Part shown: positions 46,096-54,399 of the stretch, in pieces
How positions within the stretch are numbered: position 1 is the stretch's first letter
Layout: the number at the start of each line of letters is the position of its first letter
NCBI RefSeq assembly: GCF_001625365.1
Contig: NZ_LJJF01000002.1
Location: forward strand, 62,001-126,000
Origin: Streptomyces sp. MJM8645
GTDB taxonomy: Bacteria; Actinomycetota; Actinomycetes; Streptomycetales; Streptomycetaceae
DNA length: 64,000 nucleotides
Direction of reading: 5' to 3'
Program-made: the position numbers and the translations under genes
Notes under the pieces: generated by a model
The model's database searches: none
What the model was told of the DNA's origin: nothing
The model's input: the letters and a program-made list of their open reading frames with translations, nothing else

Positions 46096-47289
46096 TCAGT
46101 GGTGGACGGGGACGGGAGCGGCGGTGACGGCGCCCTCCCGTACGGGGGTGCGGCGCTCCAGGACGGCGGACCAGACGGCCAGCAGGAGCGCGGCTCCGGC
46201 GAGCAGCGCGCCGACCCAGTTCGGGGCGGTGTAGCCGAGGCCGGCCGCGATCACCTGGCCGCCGAGCCAGGCGGCGAGGGCGTTGCCGAGGTTGAAGGCG
46301 CCGATGTTGACGGCGGAGGCCAGGGTGGGCGCGCCGTGCGCCTGGTCGAGGACCCGCTTCTGCAGTGGCGGGACGGTGGCGAAGCCGAGCGCCCCGACGA
46401 GCAGGATGGAGACCGCGGCGAGGATCTTGTTGTGCGCGGTGAGGGTGAACAGGGCCAGCACGACGGCGAGTCCGCCGAGGGAGGCGTAGAGCATCGGCAT
46501 CAGCTTGCGGTCGGCGAACCTGCCGCCGAGCAGGTTGCCGAGGAACATCCCGGCACCGAACAGGACCAGCAGCCAGGTGACGGCGCCGTCCGAGTATCCG
46601 GCGACGTGGGTCATCATCGGCGCGATGTAGGTGATCGCCGCGAAGACACCGCCGAAGCCGAGGACGGTCATCGCCATGGCGAGCAGGACCTGCGGGTTGC
46701 GGAACGCCGTGAGCTCGCGGCGCAGGTGGGCGCCCTCGGGGCGGGGCAGGGCGGGGACGAGCTTGGCGATGCCGAGCAGGCCGACCACGCCGAGCGCGGC
46801 GACGCCGGCGAAGGTGACGCGCCAGCCGACGGCCTGGCCGATGAAGGTGCCCAGCGGCACGCCGACGATGTTGGCGACGGTGAGGCCGGTGAACATCGTG
46901 GCGATGGCGACGGCCTTCCTGTCGGGGGCCACGAGGTCGGCGGCGGCCACCGAGCCGATGCCGAAGAACGCGCCGTGGGCGAGGGAGGTCACGATGCGGC
47001 CGGCGAGCATCACTCCCATGGTCGGTGCGACGGCGGAGAGCAGGTTCCCCGCCACGAACAGGCCCATGAGGATCATGAGCATCGCCTTGCGGCCGATCCG
47101 GGTGCCGAGCACCGTCATCAGCGGGGCGCCGATGACGACGCCGATCGCGTAACCGGTGACCAGGAGCCCGGCGGAGGGGATGGACACTCCGTAGTCGCCG
47201 GCGATCTCGGGCAGCAGGCCCATGACCACGAACTCGGTCGTACCGATCCCGAAAGCCCCGATGGCCAGGGCCAGGAGCGCGAGAGGCAT
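46096..47289 (-). CDS. MFS exporter (AraJ/Cmx-like drug or sugar efflux)
   Basis: 397 residues, twelve predicted membrane segments; starts LALLALAIGAFGIGTTEFVV, as in the arabinose-efflux/chloramphenicol-exporter group (DHA1). Motif A-like loop GTRIGRKAMLMILM. First gene of the minus-strand unit (MFS, GlcG, AKR, LLM) and divergent from marR, with the operator between; typical of MarR-controlled efflux plus detoxification. Confidence 0.9.
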   Translation of the reverse strand: MPLALLALAIGAFGIGTTEFVVMGLLPEIAGDYGVSIPSAGLLVTGYAIGVVIGAPLMTVLGTRIGRKAMLMILMGLFVAGNLLSAVAPTMGVMLAGRIVTSLAHGAFFGIGSVAAADLVAPDRKAVAIATMFTGLTVANIVGVPLGTFIGQAVGWRVTFAGVAALGVVGLLGIAKLVPALPRPEGAHLRRELTAFRNPQVLLAMAMTVLGFGGVFAAITYIAPMMTHVAGYSDGAVTWLLVLFGAGMFLGNLLGGRFADRKLMPMLYASLGGLAVVLALFTLTAHNKILAAVSILLVGALGFATVPPLQKRVLDQAHGAPTLASAVNIGAFNLGNALAAWLGGQVIAAGLGYTAPNWVGALLAGAALLLAVWSAVLERRTPVREGAVTAAPVPVHH

Positions 47290-47332
47290 GGTGTGCTGCC
47301 TTCCATACGATTGCTGTTGCGCCTTACGTGCT

Positions 47333-47366
47333 CAAACAATAGTTGCACGCGCGGACTAAGTGCAAG
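47333..47366. promoter_or_regulatory. Putative MarR operator, copy 2
   Basis: aacaatagttgcacgcgcgg then actaagtgcaag: same left half as at 43516, with tgcaag 14 bases on. Another ttgca/tgcaa cluster occurs at ~47490-47545, close to marR itself. Confidence 0.65.
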
Positions 47367-47580
47367 TGCGGGCATTCACCTGTCGCTGGCGGTGGGCGAT
47401 AGCGACGAACATGCGGCGCGGACGGGGCCCGGGATCGCCCCGGTTCCGGCCCCACCCGGGCCGGTCGGGCGTCCCGGCGCCACGGAGAGCAATGCTTGCA
47501 CGAGCTGCATATGCGCGCTGGCCGATATTTCATGCAAGGGCTTATCCTTGAGGACGTCGAACCCGGAAGGAGCCACGCCG

Positions 47581-48066
47581 ATGACCGCCACGGACCCCGC
47601 GCTGACCGCCCTCGCCAACGGCTGGGCCGCCCTCTACCTCCTGGCCGGCCGGATCGAGGCGCACATCGAGCGCACCCTCCAGGCCGAGCACGACCTGAGC
47701 GTGCGCGAGTACTCGCTGCTCGACGTGCTCAGCCGCCAGCACGACGGCGAGGGCGGGCACCTGCAGATGAAGCAGGTCGCCGACGCGGTCGTGCTCAGCC
47801 AGAGCGCCACCACCCGCCTCGTCACCCGGCTGGAGGACCGCGGCCTGCTCTCGCGCTACCTCTGCGCGACCGACCGCCGCGGCATCTACACCGACGTGAC
47901 CGGGCCCGGCCTGGAGCTCCTGGAAGCGGCCAGGCCGACCAACGAGTCCGCCCTCCGGGAGGCGCTGGACGAGGCCGCCAAGAACCCCGAGCTGGCCCCG
48001 CTGGTCGCCACCGTCGAGGAGATGAACACGTCGCGACGGCTCCCGGAGCCCGCCGCCACGCGCTGA
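47581..48066 (+). CDS. MarR-family transcriptional regulator
   Basis: 161 residues from ATG 47581 with AAGGAG ahead. Winged helix: LSVREYSLLDVLSRQH, LQMKQVADAVVLSQSATTRL then VTRLEDRGLLSRYLCATDRR and GIYTDVTGPG. Divergent from the MFS gene; the shared operator-like motifs suggest it represses itself, the MFS unit and the 43439 operon. Confidence 0.92.
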   Translation: MTATDPALTALANGWAALYLLAGRIEAHIERTLQAEHDLSVREYSLLDVLSRQHDGEGGHLQMKQVADAVVLSQSATTRLVTRLEDRGLLSRYLCATDRRGIYTDVTGPGLELLEAARPTNESALREALDEAAKNPELAPLVATVEEMNTSRRLPEPAATR

Positions 48067-48071
48067 GCACG

Positions 48072-48113
48072 ACGAAGCCCCGGAACCTCGCCAAGACGGT
48101 CCCGGGGCTTCGT
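48072..48113 (+). terminator. Terminator after marR
   Basis: Arms acgaagccccgg (48072-48083) and complement (48102-48113), 12 perfect pairs. Confidence 0.8.
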
Positions 48114-48356
48114 GCTGACTACTTCCGCTAGGGCGCGTCCGCTACGCCCCCGCGCCTCCTGCCGCGCTCCCCGCGTCCCGCGTACAGGTGCCGCTTCGCC
48201 CTCAGCGGTGCGCCGCTTGTTCGACGAGGGCCGGCGCCTCGCCGAACACCGGCGTTCTGCCGTGAGCGTGTCCGCCTCATCCCCGCAGGTGAGGGCCGCT
48301 TCGACGGCCCGGCCCCGCCGGCGGCTCGCCCGCCGGCAGGGCGTGGTGCGGTCGCT

Positions 48357-49028
48357 TCACAGGGCCGGCTGACGGGCCTCGGTCAGCATCGCGCGCCCGG
48401 CTCGCCATTCGCCCAGCCCCGTCGGCACCAGGCCGATCAGGCAGCAGACGACCACGATGCCGCCCGCGATGGACACCGGGGTGACCGACTCGTCGGCGGG
48501 CACCGCCCGGGTCGGGTCCCCGGGCGCGTACCGGACCTCGACCACCGTGCCGAGCGCCACCATTCCTGCCAGCCGGTTCCCCGAGTAGGTGCGGCCGTCG
48601 ACCGTCCAGTGGCCCCCGCAGTGCGGGTTCCTGCTCACTTCGTTGCAACTGGTGACGGTGGCCGTCGTCCGGGTGTCCATCGCCACGTTGTCGCGCACCT
48701 GGCGGACCACCGTCGCAGAGCCGCACAGCGCCAGCATCACGAGCACGAAGGTCATCGCGCCCCACGCGGTACCCGGCGCCACGGGCCGACCCGACGCCTC
48801 GTCCATCCGAGTGGCCGCGCCGCTGTTACGCACCGTCAGATAGCCGCCGCAGAGGATCGGCAGCATGACCGCGACGATCACGCTGACCACCAGATACGGC
48901 TTCCCGGAGAGGGCCACACCAATGAGCTCGATCCCCGCCGCGATCAGATAGCCGGCACCCAGCAACACGCTCTGCCGGTGCCAGCGAAGAACCTGCCGTG
49001 CCGCTCCGTCATCCCCCCGCACGATCAT
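48357..49028 (-). CDS. Membrane protein with DUF3592-like domain
   Basis: 223 residues from ATG 49028. Four hydrophobic segments (LLGAGYLIAAGIELIGVALS, LVVSVIVAVMLPILCGGYLT, MTFVLVMLALCGSAT, IVVVCCLIGLVPTGLG). Between the third and fourth lies an external-type domain TATVTSCNEVSRNPHCGGHW then VALGTVVEVRYAPGDPTRAV, as in DUF3592 proteins. Function unknown. Confidence 0.75.
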   Translation of the reverse strand: MIVRGDDGAARQVLRWHRQSVLLGAGYLIAAGIELIGVALSGKPYLVVSVIVAVMLPILCGGYLTVRNSGAATRMDEASGRPVAPGTAWGAMTFVLVMLALCGSATVVRQVRDNVAMDTRTTATVTSCNEVSRNPHCGGHWTVDGRTYSGNRLAGMVALGTVVEVRYAPGDPTRAVPADESVTPVSIAGGIVVVCCLIGLVPTGLGEWRAGRAMLTEARQPAL

Positions 49029-49179
49029 GGCCCGACGGTAGCACTCGCCCTCACCGCCCCTGTCCGCCGGTCCTGTTGACGCCTCCGGCCCCGGCCGTCG
49101 ACCGCCGGGATGCCCACTTCGCGCAGCCGTCCCCGAAAGCCACTTCACGTGGGGGGCGTCGGGACGTAGTGTGCGAGCC

Positions 49180-49758
49180 GTGAACGAATTGATCTTTCGC
49201 GGGAAGGACCTGTACGGACACGCGAAGTACACGCGTCTCGCGCTACTCGGTGCCCTACTGGTCATCCAGGTGGCGTTCGGCGCCTACCGCCTCGGCGTCG
49301 TGGCCACCTGCTGGATGGTGGGCGCAACCATCGTGATCGTCGCCCCCTTGGCGCTGATGGTCCAACGGAGTTGGAGCCGGGTGGGGGCCGACGGGGTCAC
49401 CATCTGCTGGGGCCTCGGGCGCGGCCGCACCCACGCCTGGCAGGACATCAGGTGGGTCGACGTCCGCGAGACCAAGAACCGCCAGTACGGGAACTCGCGC
49501 GCGGCCCGGATATTCCTCGCGGGCGGCCGGCGGCGCTCACTGCCCGGCCTCCAGGACAGCTCCACCTACCCGAGGCCCGACTTCGACGTGGACGTCCAGC
49601 GGGTCCTCAACTGGTGGGAGCTCAGCACCCACCAGGACACGCGGATCCGGCCCGCACGGAGCCTGCGCGACCGCGTCTCCCCCACCGTCGTCGGAGTCCT
49701 CGCCGGAATCGTCATCGTGGTGGTGAGCTTCGTGGTCATCGCCGCCCAACAGCGCTGA
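49180..49758 (+). CDS. Membrane protein with PH-like domain
   Basis: 192 residues; two N-terminal helices (LALLGALLVIQVAFGAYRLG, VATCWMVGATIVIVAPLALM), a beta domain WSRVGADGVTICWGLGRGRT then WQDIRWVDVRETKNRQYG of bacterial PH type, and a C-terminal helix VVGVLAGIVIVVVSFVVIAA. GTG 49180 chosen as it gives the usual NELIFRG start; GTG 49171 is possible. Role unknown. Confidence 0.7.
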   Translation: MNELIFRGKDLYGHAKYTRLALLGALLVIQVAFGAYRLGVVATCWMVGATIVIVAPLALMVQRSWSRVGADGVTICWGLGRGRTHAWQDIRWVDVRETKNRQYGNSRAARIFLAGGRRRSLPGLQDSSTYPRPDFDVDVQRVLNWWELSTHQDTRIRPARSLRDRVSPTVVGVLAGIVIVVVSFVVIAAQQR

Positions 49759-49862
49759 CAGGCCGGGTGCGGCCGGACGCCGCCGTGACCGCACCCGGCA
49801 CGCACACCGCCCCGAGACGGACTCGGGATTCCTGACTTCGGCGTTTCGAGGCGATCGGCGCG

Positions 49863-50455
49863 TTGTTCTGTGGGCGGAAGGGCCCGGTCCGGTCGATCTT
49901 GGCGGATCAGCCCGCGCAAGATCGGCCGGACAGGGCCCAGGCCTTCCAGGACCCGCGGTCGACACCCTTCGAACTCCGCGAGGCGGCAGTCGAGTTGCTC
50001 TTCGGCGGCGAGTACCGGGACGCCGACACCCGGCTCGACAGCCTGACCCGGGTGACCCCTGACCAGGCCCGGGAGGCGCTCGCGGGAGCCCTGCGCACGG
50101 CACTGCTGGTGGTCCCGTGCGGGACCAAGCCGGACGTGCGGCAGCAGGACGGCACCCCGCTCCCGAAGTACTCCTGCGGCACCGACCGTCAACTGCCCGC
50201 CACCGGACGGATGTTCCGGCCGCCGCTGCTCGCCCGGCTGTTCTCCTCCAACGCCCGCCGGATACGCCTGGTGGTCGATGAGTCGGGGCTGTGGATGCAC
50301 CAGCCCGGCAGCACGGTCTGCCATGTCCGGTACGACGAGGTGGTGGGCGTGGAGGCGGACGGCGAGAGCCGGGTGGTGTTCGGCCGCAACTCCTGCTTCA
50401 TCCCCCTCGTGTCCGACCTGTTCCCCGACGACGGACTGACGCATCGTCACAACCG
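49863..50455 (+). pseudogene. Peptidase M16-like C-terminal remnant
   Basis: TPFELREAAVELLFGGEYRD, LTRVTPDQAREALAGALRTA and LLVVPCGTKP match the last helices of Streptomyces M16-type (insulinase-like) proteins, followed by the usual beta extension RIRLVVDESGLWMHQPGSTV and VVGVEADGESRVVFGRNSCF. The zinc site and N-terminal half are missing and the end (after LFPDDG) is unrelated. A 22-base imperfect inverted repeat (49880-49901 / 49917-49938) sits at the truncation point. Confidence 0.65.
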
Positions 50456-50460
50456 CTCTG

Positions 50461-50877
50461 GCGACCGGGTCCGGTGCCAGACGCCGCCGCGGTTGGCGTC
50501 TCCGGCCGGGAGGCGTCCACCGCAGGCGGCGGGCAGGGCCAGCAGATGGTGATCACCGGCGCGGGGCGAGGACGACTCCCCCGGACGAACGCCGTGCCGA
50601 CAGGGTTCGCGGTAGAGGTTCCGTATCCGGACCCGCCCGTACCGCGCTGATGCTCCGCCGCGCACAGCCGGGCGGACGACAACCGGCGTGCTCGGAGGTT
50701 GTCCGGAGTCCGGCCGGCCTCGGCGCGGACAACCTCGGATCCCGCTCTTCCCCCTCTGTTGTCTGCGGCCGCCTCGGGTTGTCCGCCACTCACCTGGGCC
50801 TTCACGCCCTCCTGTAGACGGACAATCACCGCGGATCCCACGCTGGAGCTTCCACCGGTTCTCAGAAGGGAGTTCCT
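50461..50877 (+). promoter_or_regulatory. Leader region of the RiPP-like operon with repeated ttgtccg motifs
   Basis: No convincing gene. The motif ggttgtccg or its complement occurs four times: 50696-50705, 50726-50735, 50777-50785 and 50819-50827, forming two inverted pairs (10-base arms 20 bases apart; 9-base imperfect arms 33 bases apart). The last is ~50 bases from the precursor start. Candidate operators or a regulator-controlled promoter; boxes for sigma factors not identified. Confidence 0.5.
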
Positions 50878-51033
50878 GTGACACACAGTCTCGACCCGGC
50901 CGACATCGTCGTCGTGCGTGCTCCGGACGTGGAAACGACCATCACGCGCCATGACATCAGCTGGGGGCCCAAGGACGACAACAACAACAACGACTCCGGT
51001 CGTAAGGACCATTTCATCGACGACACCGACTGA
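50878..51033 (+). CDS. Putative RiPP precursor peptide (51 residues)
   Basis: GTG 50878 follows AGAAGGGAG. The product begins THSLDPADIVVVRAPDVETT, passes through ITRHDISWGPK and ends in a strongly hydrophilic tail with two Asp, four Asn, then DSGRK, DHF and IDDTD. A hydrophobic-acidic N-terminal half and a low-complexity polar C-terminal half is the leader/core form of ribosomally made, modified peptides. A strong hairpin follows, then an oxygenase gene and an ABC exporter. Core cleavage site unknown; no Cys, so it is not a lanthipeptide. The His, Asn, Asp and Arg in the tail are possible hydroxylation targets. Confidence 0.6.
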   Translation: MTHSLDPADIVVVRAPDVETTITRHDISWGPKDDNNNNDSGRKDHFIDDTD

Positions 51034-51073
51034 CCCCGCCTGAGCGGAGCCCGTCCGGAAAGTCTCACGGGCC

Positions 51074-51110
51074 GGGGAGGGGCCGCGCTCCTGGTGCGGC
51101 CCCTCCCCGA
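51074..51110 (+). terminator. Attenuator-type hairpin after the precursor gene
   Basis: Arms cggggaggggccgc (51074-51087) and complement (51097-51110), 14 perfect pairs, 9-base loop. Partial terminators in this place raise precursor over enzyme in many RiPP operons. Confidence 0.75.
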
Positions 51111-51198
51111 AGGACGGCAAGAACGGCAAGGACGACATGGCTGCCGGTCACCGCGTCAGCAGGGCCGGCCGACCTCTGTTAGGAGACACGAGATCTCA

Positions 51199-52431
51199 AT
51201 GACTTCTCTGACGGACCGGGTGGGGGCCGAGCCCGAGGAAGGGCCTTCCTCCGGCCTCTCCCGCCTTCTCCACCCGGTGTCCCTTCCGACGTTCCGCGAC
51301 GAGTACTGGGAGCGGCGGCCGCTGCACATCCCCAGGAACGACCCCGAGCGCTTCGCAGATCTCCTGACGCTCGACGACGTGGACCGGGTGCTGGGCCAGT
51401 CCGGCCCGGACTTCGGGAACGTCCGGGTCATCCGCGAGGGCGAGGAAACCCCGGTGTCCGAGCTGGGTGCCCCCGGCCGCAACATGACCGCCAGCCGGCT
51501 GGAGGCGCTGTACGAGCGGTACCGGTCCGGCTCGACCGTCATCCTGAACGCCCTCGAACGCCGCTGGGAGCCGTTGGCGCGTTTCACCTCGATGCTGAGC
51601 GCCGAGGTCAACGCCAGGTTCCAGGTGAACGTGTACCTCACCCCCGGCGGGCAGGCCCGCGGATTCGACCCGCACTACGACAGCCACGACGTGATCGTGA
51701 TGCAGGCGTACGGCAGCAAGCGCTGGCGGCTGTACGGGGCGCCATACGCGCTGCCGTTGGAGGGTCAGAGGTACGACCACTCCGGCGAGGTGCCGGAGGT
51801 CGAGGAGGAGTTCGACCTCCAGCCGGGCAGCCTCCTCTACCTGCCCCGTGGCACCATCCACGCCGCGACGTCCAACGACGCCGCGTCGATGCACCTCACC
51901 TTCGGTGTCCACCCGGTCCTGATACCCGCGCTGATCAGCGACGCGGTCCGGGAGGTCTTCGAGGGGGACGAGCGGTTCCGCAGGAGCATGCCCCTCGGAT
52001 TCGCCAACGACAAGCACCTCCAGGAGCAGGCCGAGGACGTCTTCGCCGAACTGATCGATGCGCTCGCCGCCCGGCTCTCGCCCCAGGAGATGACGGCCAG
52101 GGCCGTGAAGCAGACGACCTCGCTCGCGCCGGTGACGCTCCGCGGTCACCTGGGCGACCTGGAGAGCCTGCCGCGGCTGGACCTCGACACCCGGGTGCGG
52201 CGTCGTCCGGGTCTGCGGTGGAGCGTGGCACTCGGCGAGGAGGTCATCGAGCTCGAGTTCCACAGCAAGACCATCCAGTTGCCGGTCCACGTGGCCGATG
52301 AGGTCAGGTTCGTGACGGAGAGCGACGGGCAGGGGTTCACCGCCGGCTCGATCCCCGGCGGCCTGGACCAGCCGGGCTGCCTCCTCCTCGTGCGCACGCT
52401 GGTCCGCGAAGGATTCCTCACCCTGTCCTGA
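51199..52431 (+). CDS. Cupin_4/JmjC-type Fe(II)/2-oxoglutarate oxygenase
   Basis: 410 residues of the ribosomal-oxygenase-like (YcfD/NO66) architecture. JmjC core: NVYLTPGGQARGFDPHYDSH places the iron ligands at His159-x-Asp161 and the distal His at ~221 in LYLPRGTIHAATS; the Trp/Arg strand WERRPLHIP is near the N-terminus. A dimerisation helix region and C-terminal winged helix (LLLVRTLVREGFLTLS) follow. Known relatives hydroxylate Arg or His side chains of ribosomal proteins; next to a precursor-like gene it probably hydroxylates the peptide tail. ATG 51199 is 13 bases from an AGGAG, rather far. Confidence 0.85.
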   Translation: MTSLTDRVGAEPEEGPSSGLSRLLHPVSLPTFRDEYWERRPLHIPRNDPERFADLLTLDDVDRVLGQSGPDFGNVRVIREGEETPVSELGAPGRNMTASRLEALYERYRSGSTVILNALERRWEPLARFTSMLSAEVNARFQVNVYLTPGGQARGFDPHYDSHDVIVMQAYGSKRWRLYGAPYALPLEGQRYDHSGEVPEVEEEFDLQPGSLLYLPRGTIHAATSNDAASMHLTFGVHPVLIPALISDAVREVFEGDERFRRSMPLGFANDKHLQEQAEDVFAELIDALAARLSPQEMTARAVKQTTSLAPVTLRGHLGDLESLPRLDLDTRVRRRPGLRWSVALGEEVIELEFHSKTIQLPVHVADEVRFVTESDGQGFTAGSIPGGLDQPGCLLLVRTLVREGFLTLS

Positions 52432-52452
52432 CGGACGGACGGCCGACCGGGT

Positions 52453-52488
52453 GCCGGGCAGGGCCGGCGCCGCACGGCCCTGCCCGGC
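52453..52488 (+). terminator. Hairpin after the oxygenase gene
   Basis: Arms gccgggcagggccg (52453-52466) and complement (52475-52488), 14 perfect pairs, 8-base loop. Confidence 0.75.
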
Positions 52489-52500
52489 GACTCACACGGA

Positions 52501-52542
52501 TCCGCCCGGTGCCCCGGCCCGCGGGCCGGGGCACCGGGCGGA
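52501..52542. terminator. 42-base perfect palindrome before the ABC gene
   Basis: 20-base arms (52501-52520 and 52523-52542, beginning tccgcccggtgcc) around gc. Together with the preceding hairpin it separates oxygenase and exporter; the exporter start is 31 bases further. Confidence 0.75.
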
Positions 52543-52572
52543 CGCGCCCGACGGAGAGAAGGGAGGAGCCCC

Positions 52573-54345
52573 TTGGCCGGAGAACGGAAGAACAGGCGGC
52601 ACGCACCACTGGTCAGGGCCATGGGCCTGTTCGTGCCGCACCGGCTCCGGCTCGGCGCCGTGCTGCTGCTGGTGGCCGCCGGATCGCTGGCCGCAATCGC
52701 ACCGCCGTTCATGCTGCGGCAGATCTTCGACGTCGCGTTGCCCCAGGGCCGGCTCGGACTGCTGACCGGGCTGGCCGCCGGGATGTTCGCCCTGGTGGTG
52801 GCCAGCACGTCCGCCGGAGTGCTCCAGGCCTACCTGTTGGTCACGCTGGGGCAGCGGGTGATGGACGACCTGCGCACCGCGGTCTACACGCATCTGCAGC
52901 GGATGTCCCTGTCCTTCTTCACGGCGACCCGCACGGGCGAGGTGCAGTCCCGGATCGCCAATGACATCGGTGCCATGCAGTCGACGGTGACCGGCGCGGC
53001 CGCCACGATCGTCGCCAGTGCCACCACGGTGGTGGCCACGTTGCTGGCGATGCTCTCCCTGAACTGGCAGTTGACGGCCGTGTCCCTCGGGGTGCTCCCG
53101 TTCTTCGTCGGGATCAGCCGCAGGGTCGGCGCGGAGCGGCGCGGGATCGTCGAGCAGCAACAGAGCCTGATCGCCGTGATGTTCAGCCTGATCGAGGAGT
53201 CGCTGTCGGTCAGCGGCTTCCTGCTGGGCCGTACGATGGGGCGCACCGACACGCTCGTCAAGGAGTTCGCGGGGCGGTCGCGGGACCTCGCGGATCTGAC
53301 CGTCCGGTCCTCGATGGCCGGGCGATGGCGCCAGTCCATCATCTCGATCATCGTGGCCGCGATGCCGATAGCGTTCTACTGGACGGCCGGAATCGTCGGT
53401 GGGCACGGTGGCCCGACCATATCCGTGGGTACCGTCGTCGCGTTCACCGCTCTCCAACAGGGCCTCTTCGGGCCGGTCATGACCCTGTTGCAGACCGGCA
53501 TCGGCATCCAGAGCTCCATGGTCCTGTTCGACCGGGTCTTCGAGTACCTGGACCTCGAGGTCGACGTCGCGGAGCCCAGGGATCCCGTTCCGCTCGCCGG
53601 GCGCCACGGACACGTCCGCTTCGAGCAGGTGAGCTTCTCCTACCCGGCTTCGGGGCCCGTCCTCCAGGGCGTGGACTTCGACCTGCCGGCCGGTGAGAAG
53701 CTGGCGGTCATCGGCGCCACCGGCGCGGGCAAGACCACCCTCGGCCATCTGGTTCCGCGCCTCTACGACGTCACGGGCGGTCGGATCACCATCGACGGCG
53801 TCGACATCCGTGACCTCAGCTTCGCCACCCTTGCCGAGACGGTCGGCATCGTCTTGCAGGACACCCATCTCTTCCACACGACCGTGGCCGACAACCTGCG
53901 GTTCGCCAAGCCCGGAGCGACGGCGCGTGAGCTGGCGGCCGCCGCCGAAGCCGCTCAGATCCATGAACTGATCGAAAGCCTGCCGAAGGGGTACGACACC
54001 ATCGTGGGCGAGCGCGGGTACCGGTTCTCCGGCGGCGAGAAACAGCGCCTGGCGATCGCCCGGACCATGCTGAGGAATCCGCCGGTCCTCGTCCTGGACG
54101 AGGCCACCAGCGCGCTGGACACGATCACCGAGAAGGCGGTCCAGCGAGCGCTTGACGCGCTCTCCGTGGGCCGTACCACGATCACGATCGCCCACCGGTT
54201 GTCCACCGTCCGGCATGCCGACCGGATCATCGTTCTGGATGGCGGCCGGGTCGTCGAGTCGGGCACGCACGCGGACCTTCTCGCCCGCGCCGGACGGTAC
54301 GCGGAGCTCTGCCGGGCGAGTGGCTCCCTCGGCCCGAAACCCTGA
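52573..54345 (+). CDS. ABC exporter, fused membrane and ATPase domains
   Basis: 590 residues from TTG 52573 (GAAGGGAGGAG upstream). Six membrane helices in the N-terminal ~320 residues (LGAVLLLVAAGSLAAIAPPF ... SIISIIVAAMPIAFYWTAGI), then the ATPase: Walker A GATGAGKTTL (~381), Q-loop VLQDTHLF, signature FSGGEKQR (~484), Walker B VLVLDEATSA, H-loop IAHRLSTV. A homodimeric exporter. It lacks a peptidase C39 domain, so leader removal must be done elsewhere. Presumed exporter of the modified peptide, by position. Confidence 0.88.
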   Translation: MAGERKNRRHAPLVRAMGLFVPHRLRLGAVLLLVAAGSLAAIAPPFMLRQIFDVALPQGRLGLLTGLAAGMFALVVASTSAGVLQAYLLVTLGQRVMDDLRTAVYTHLQRMSLSFFTATRTGEVQSRIANDIGAMQSTVTGAAATIVASATTVVATLLAMLSLNWQLTAVSLGVLPFFVGISRRVGAERRGIVEQQQSLIAVMFSLIEESLSVSGFLLGRTMGRTDTLVKEFAGRSRDLADLTVRSSMAGRWRQSIISIIVAAMPIAFYWTAGIVGGHGGPTISVGTVVAFTALQQGLFGPVMTLLQTGIGIQSSMVLFDRVFEYLDLEVDVAEPRDPVPLAGRHGHVRFEQVSFSYPASGPVLQGVDFDLPAGEKLAVIGATGAGKTTLGHLVPRLYDVTGGRITIDGVDIRDLSFATLAETVGIVLQDTHLFHTTVADNLRFAKPGATARELAAAAEAAQIHELIESLPKGYDTIVGERGYRFSGGEKQRLAIARTMLRNPPVLVLDEATSALDTITEKAVQRALDALSVGRTTITIAHRLSTVRHADRIIVLDGGRVVESGTHADLLARAGRYAELCRASGSLGPKP

Positions 54346-54399
54346 AGCCCTGAAGAGCGGAAGATGGAAGGGTGCCAGTCGCCTATGCCAGACGCCCGC

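Noticed and set aside
46099..47580. A long plus-strand Gly/Glu/His-rich frame ahead of marR
   Set aside because: Antisense shadow of the MFS exporter; marR has its own ATG and ribosome site at 47581.
50878..51033. Lanthipeptide or lasso precursor
   Set aside because: No Cys in the peptide and no dehydratase, cyclase, asparagine-synthase-like or transglutaminase-like protease gene nearby.
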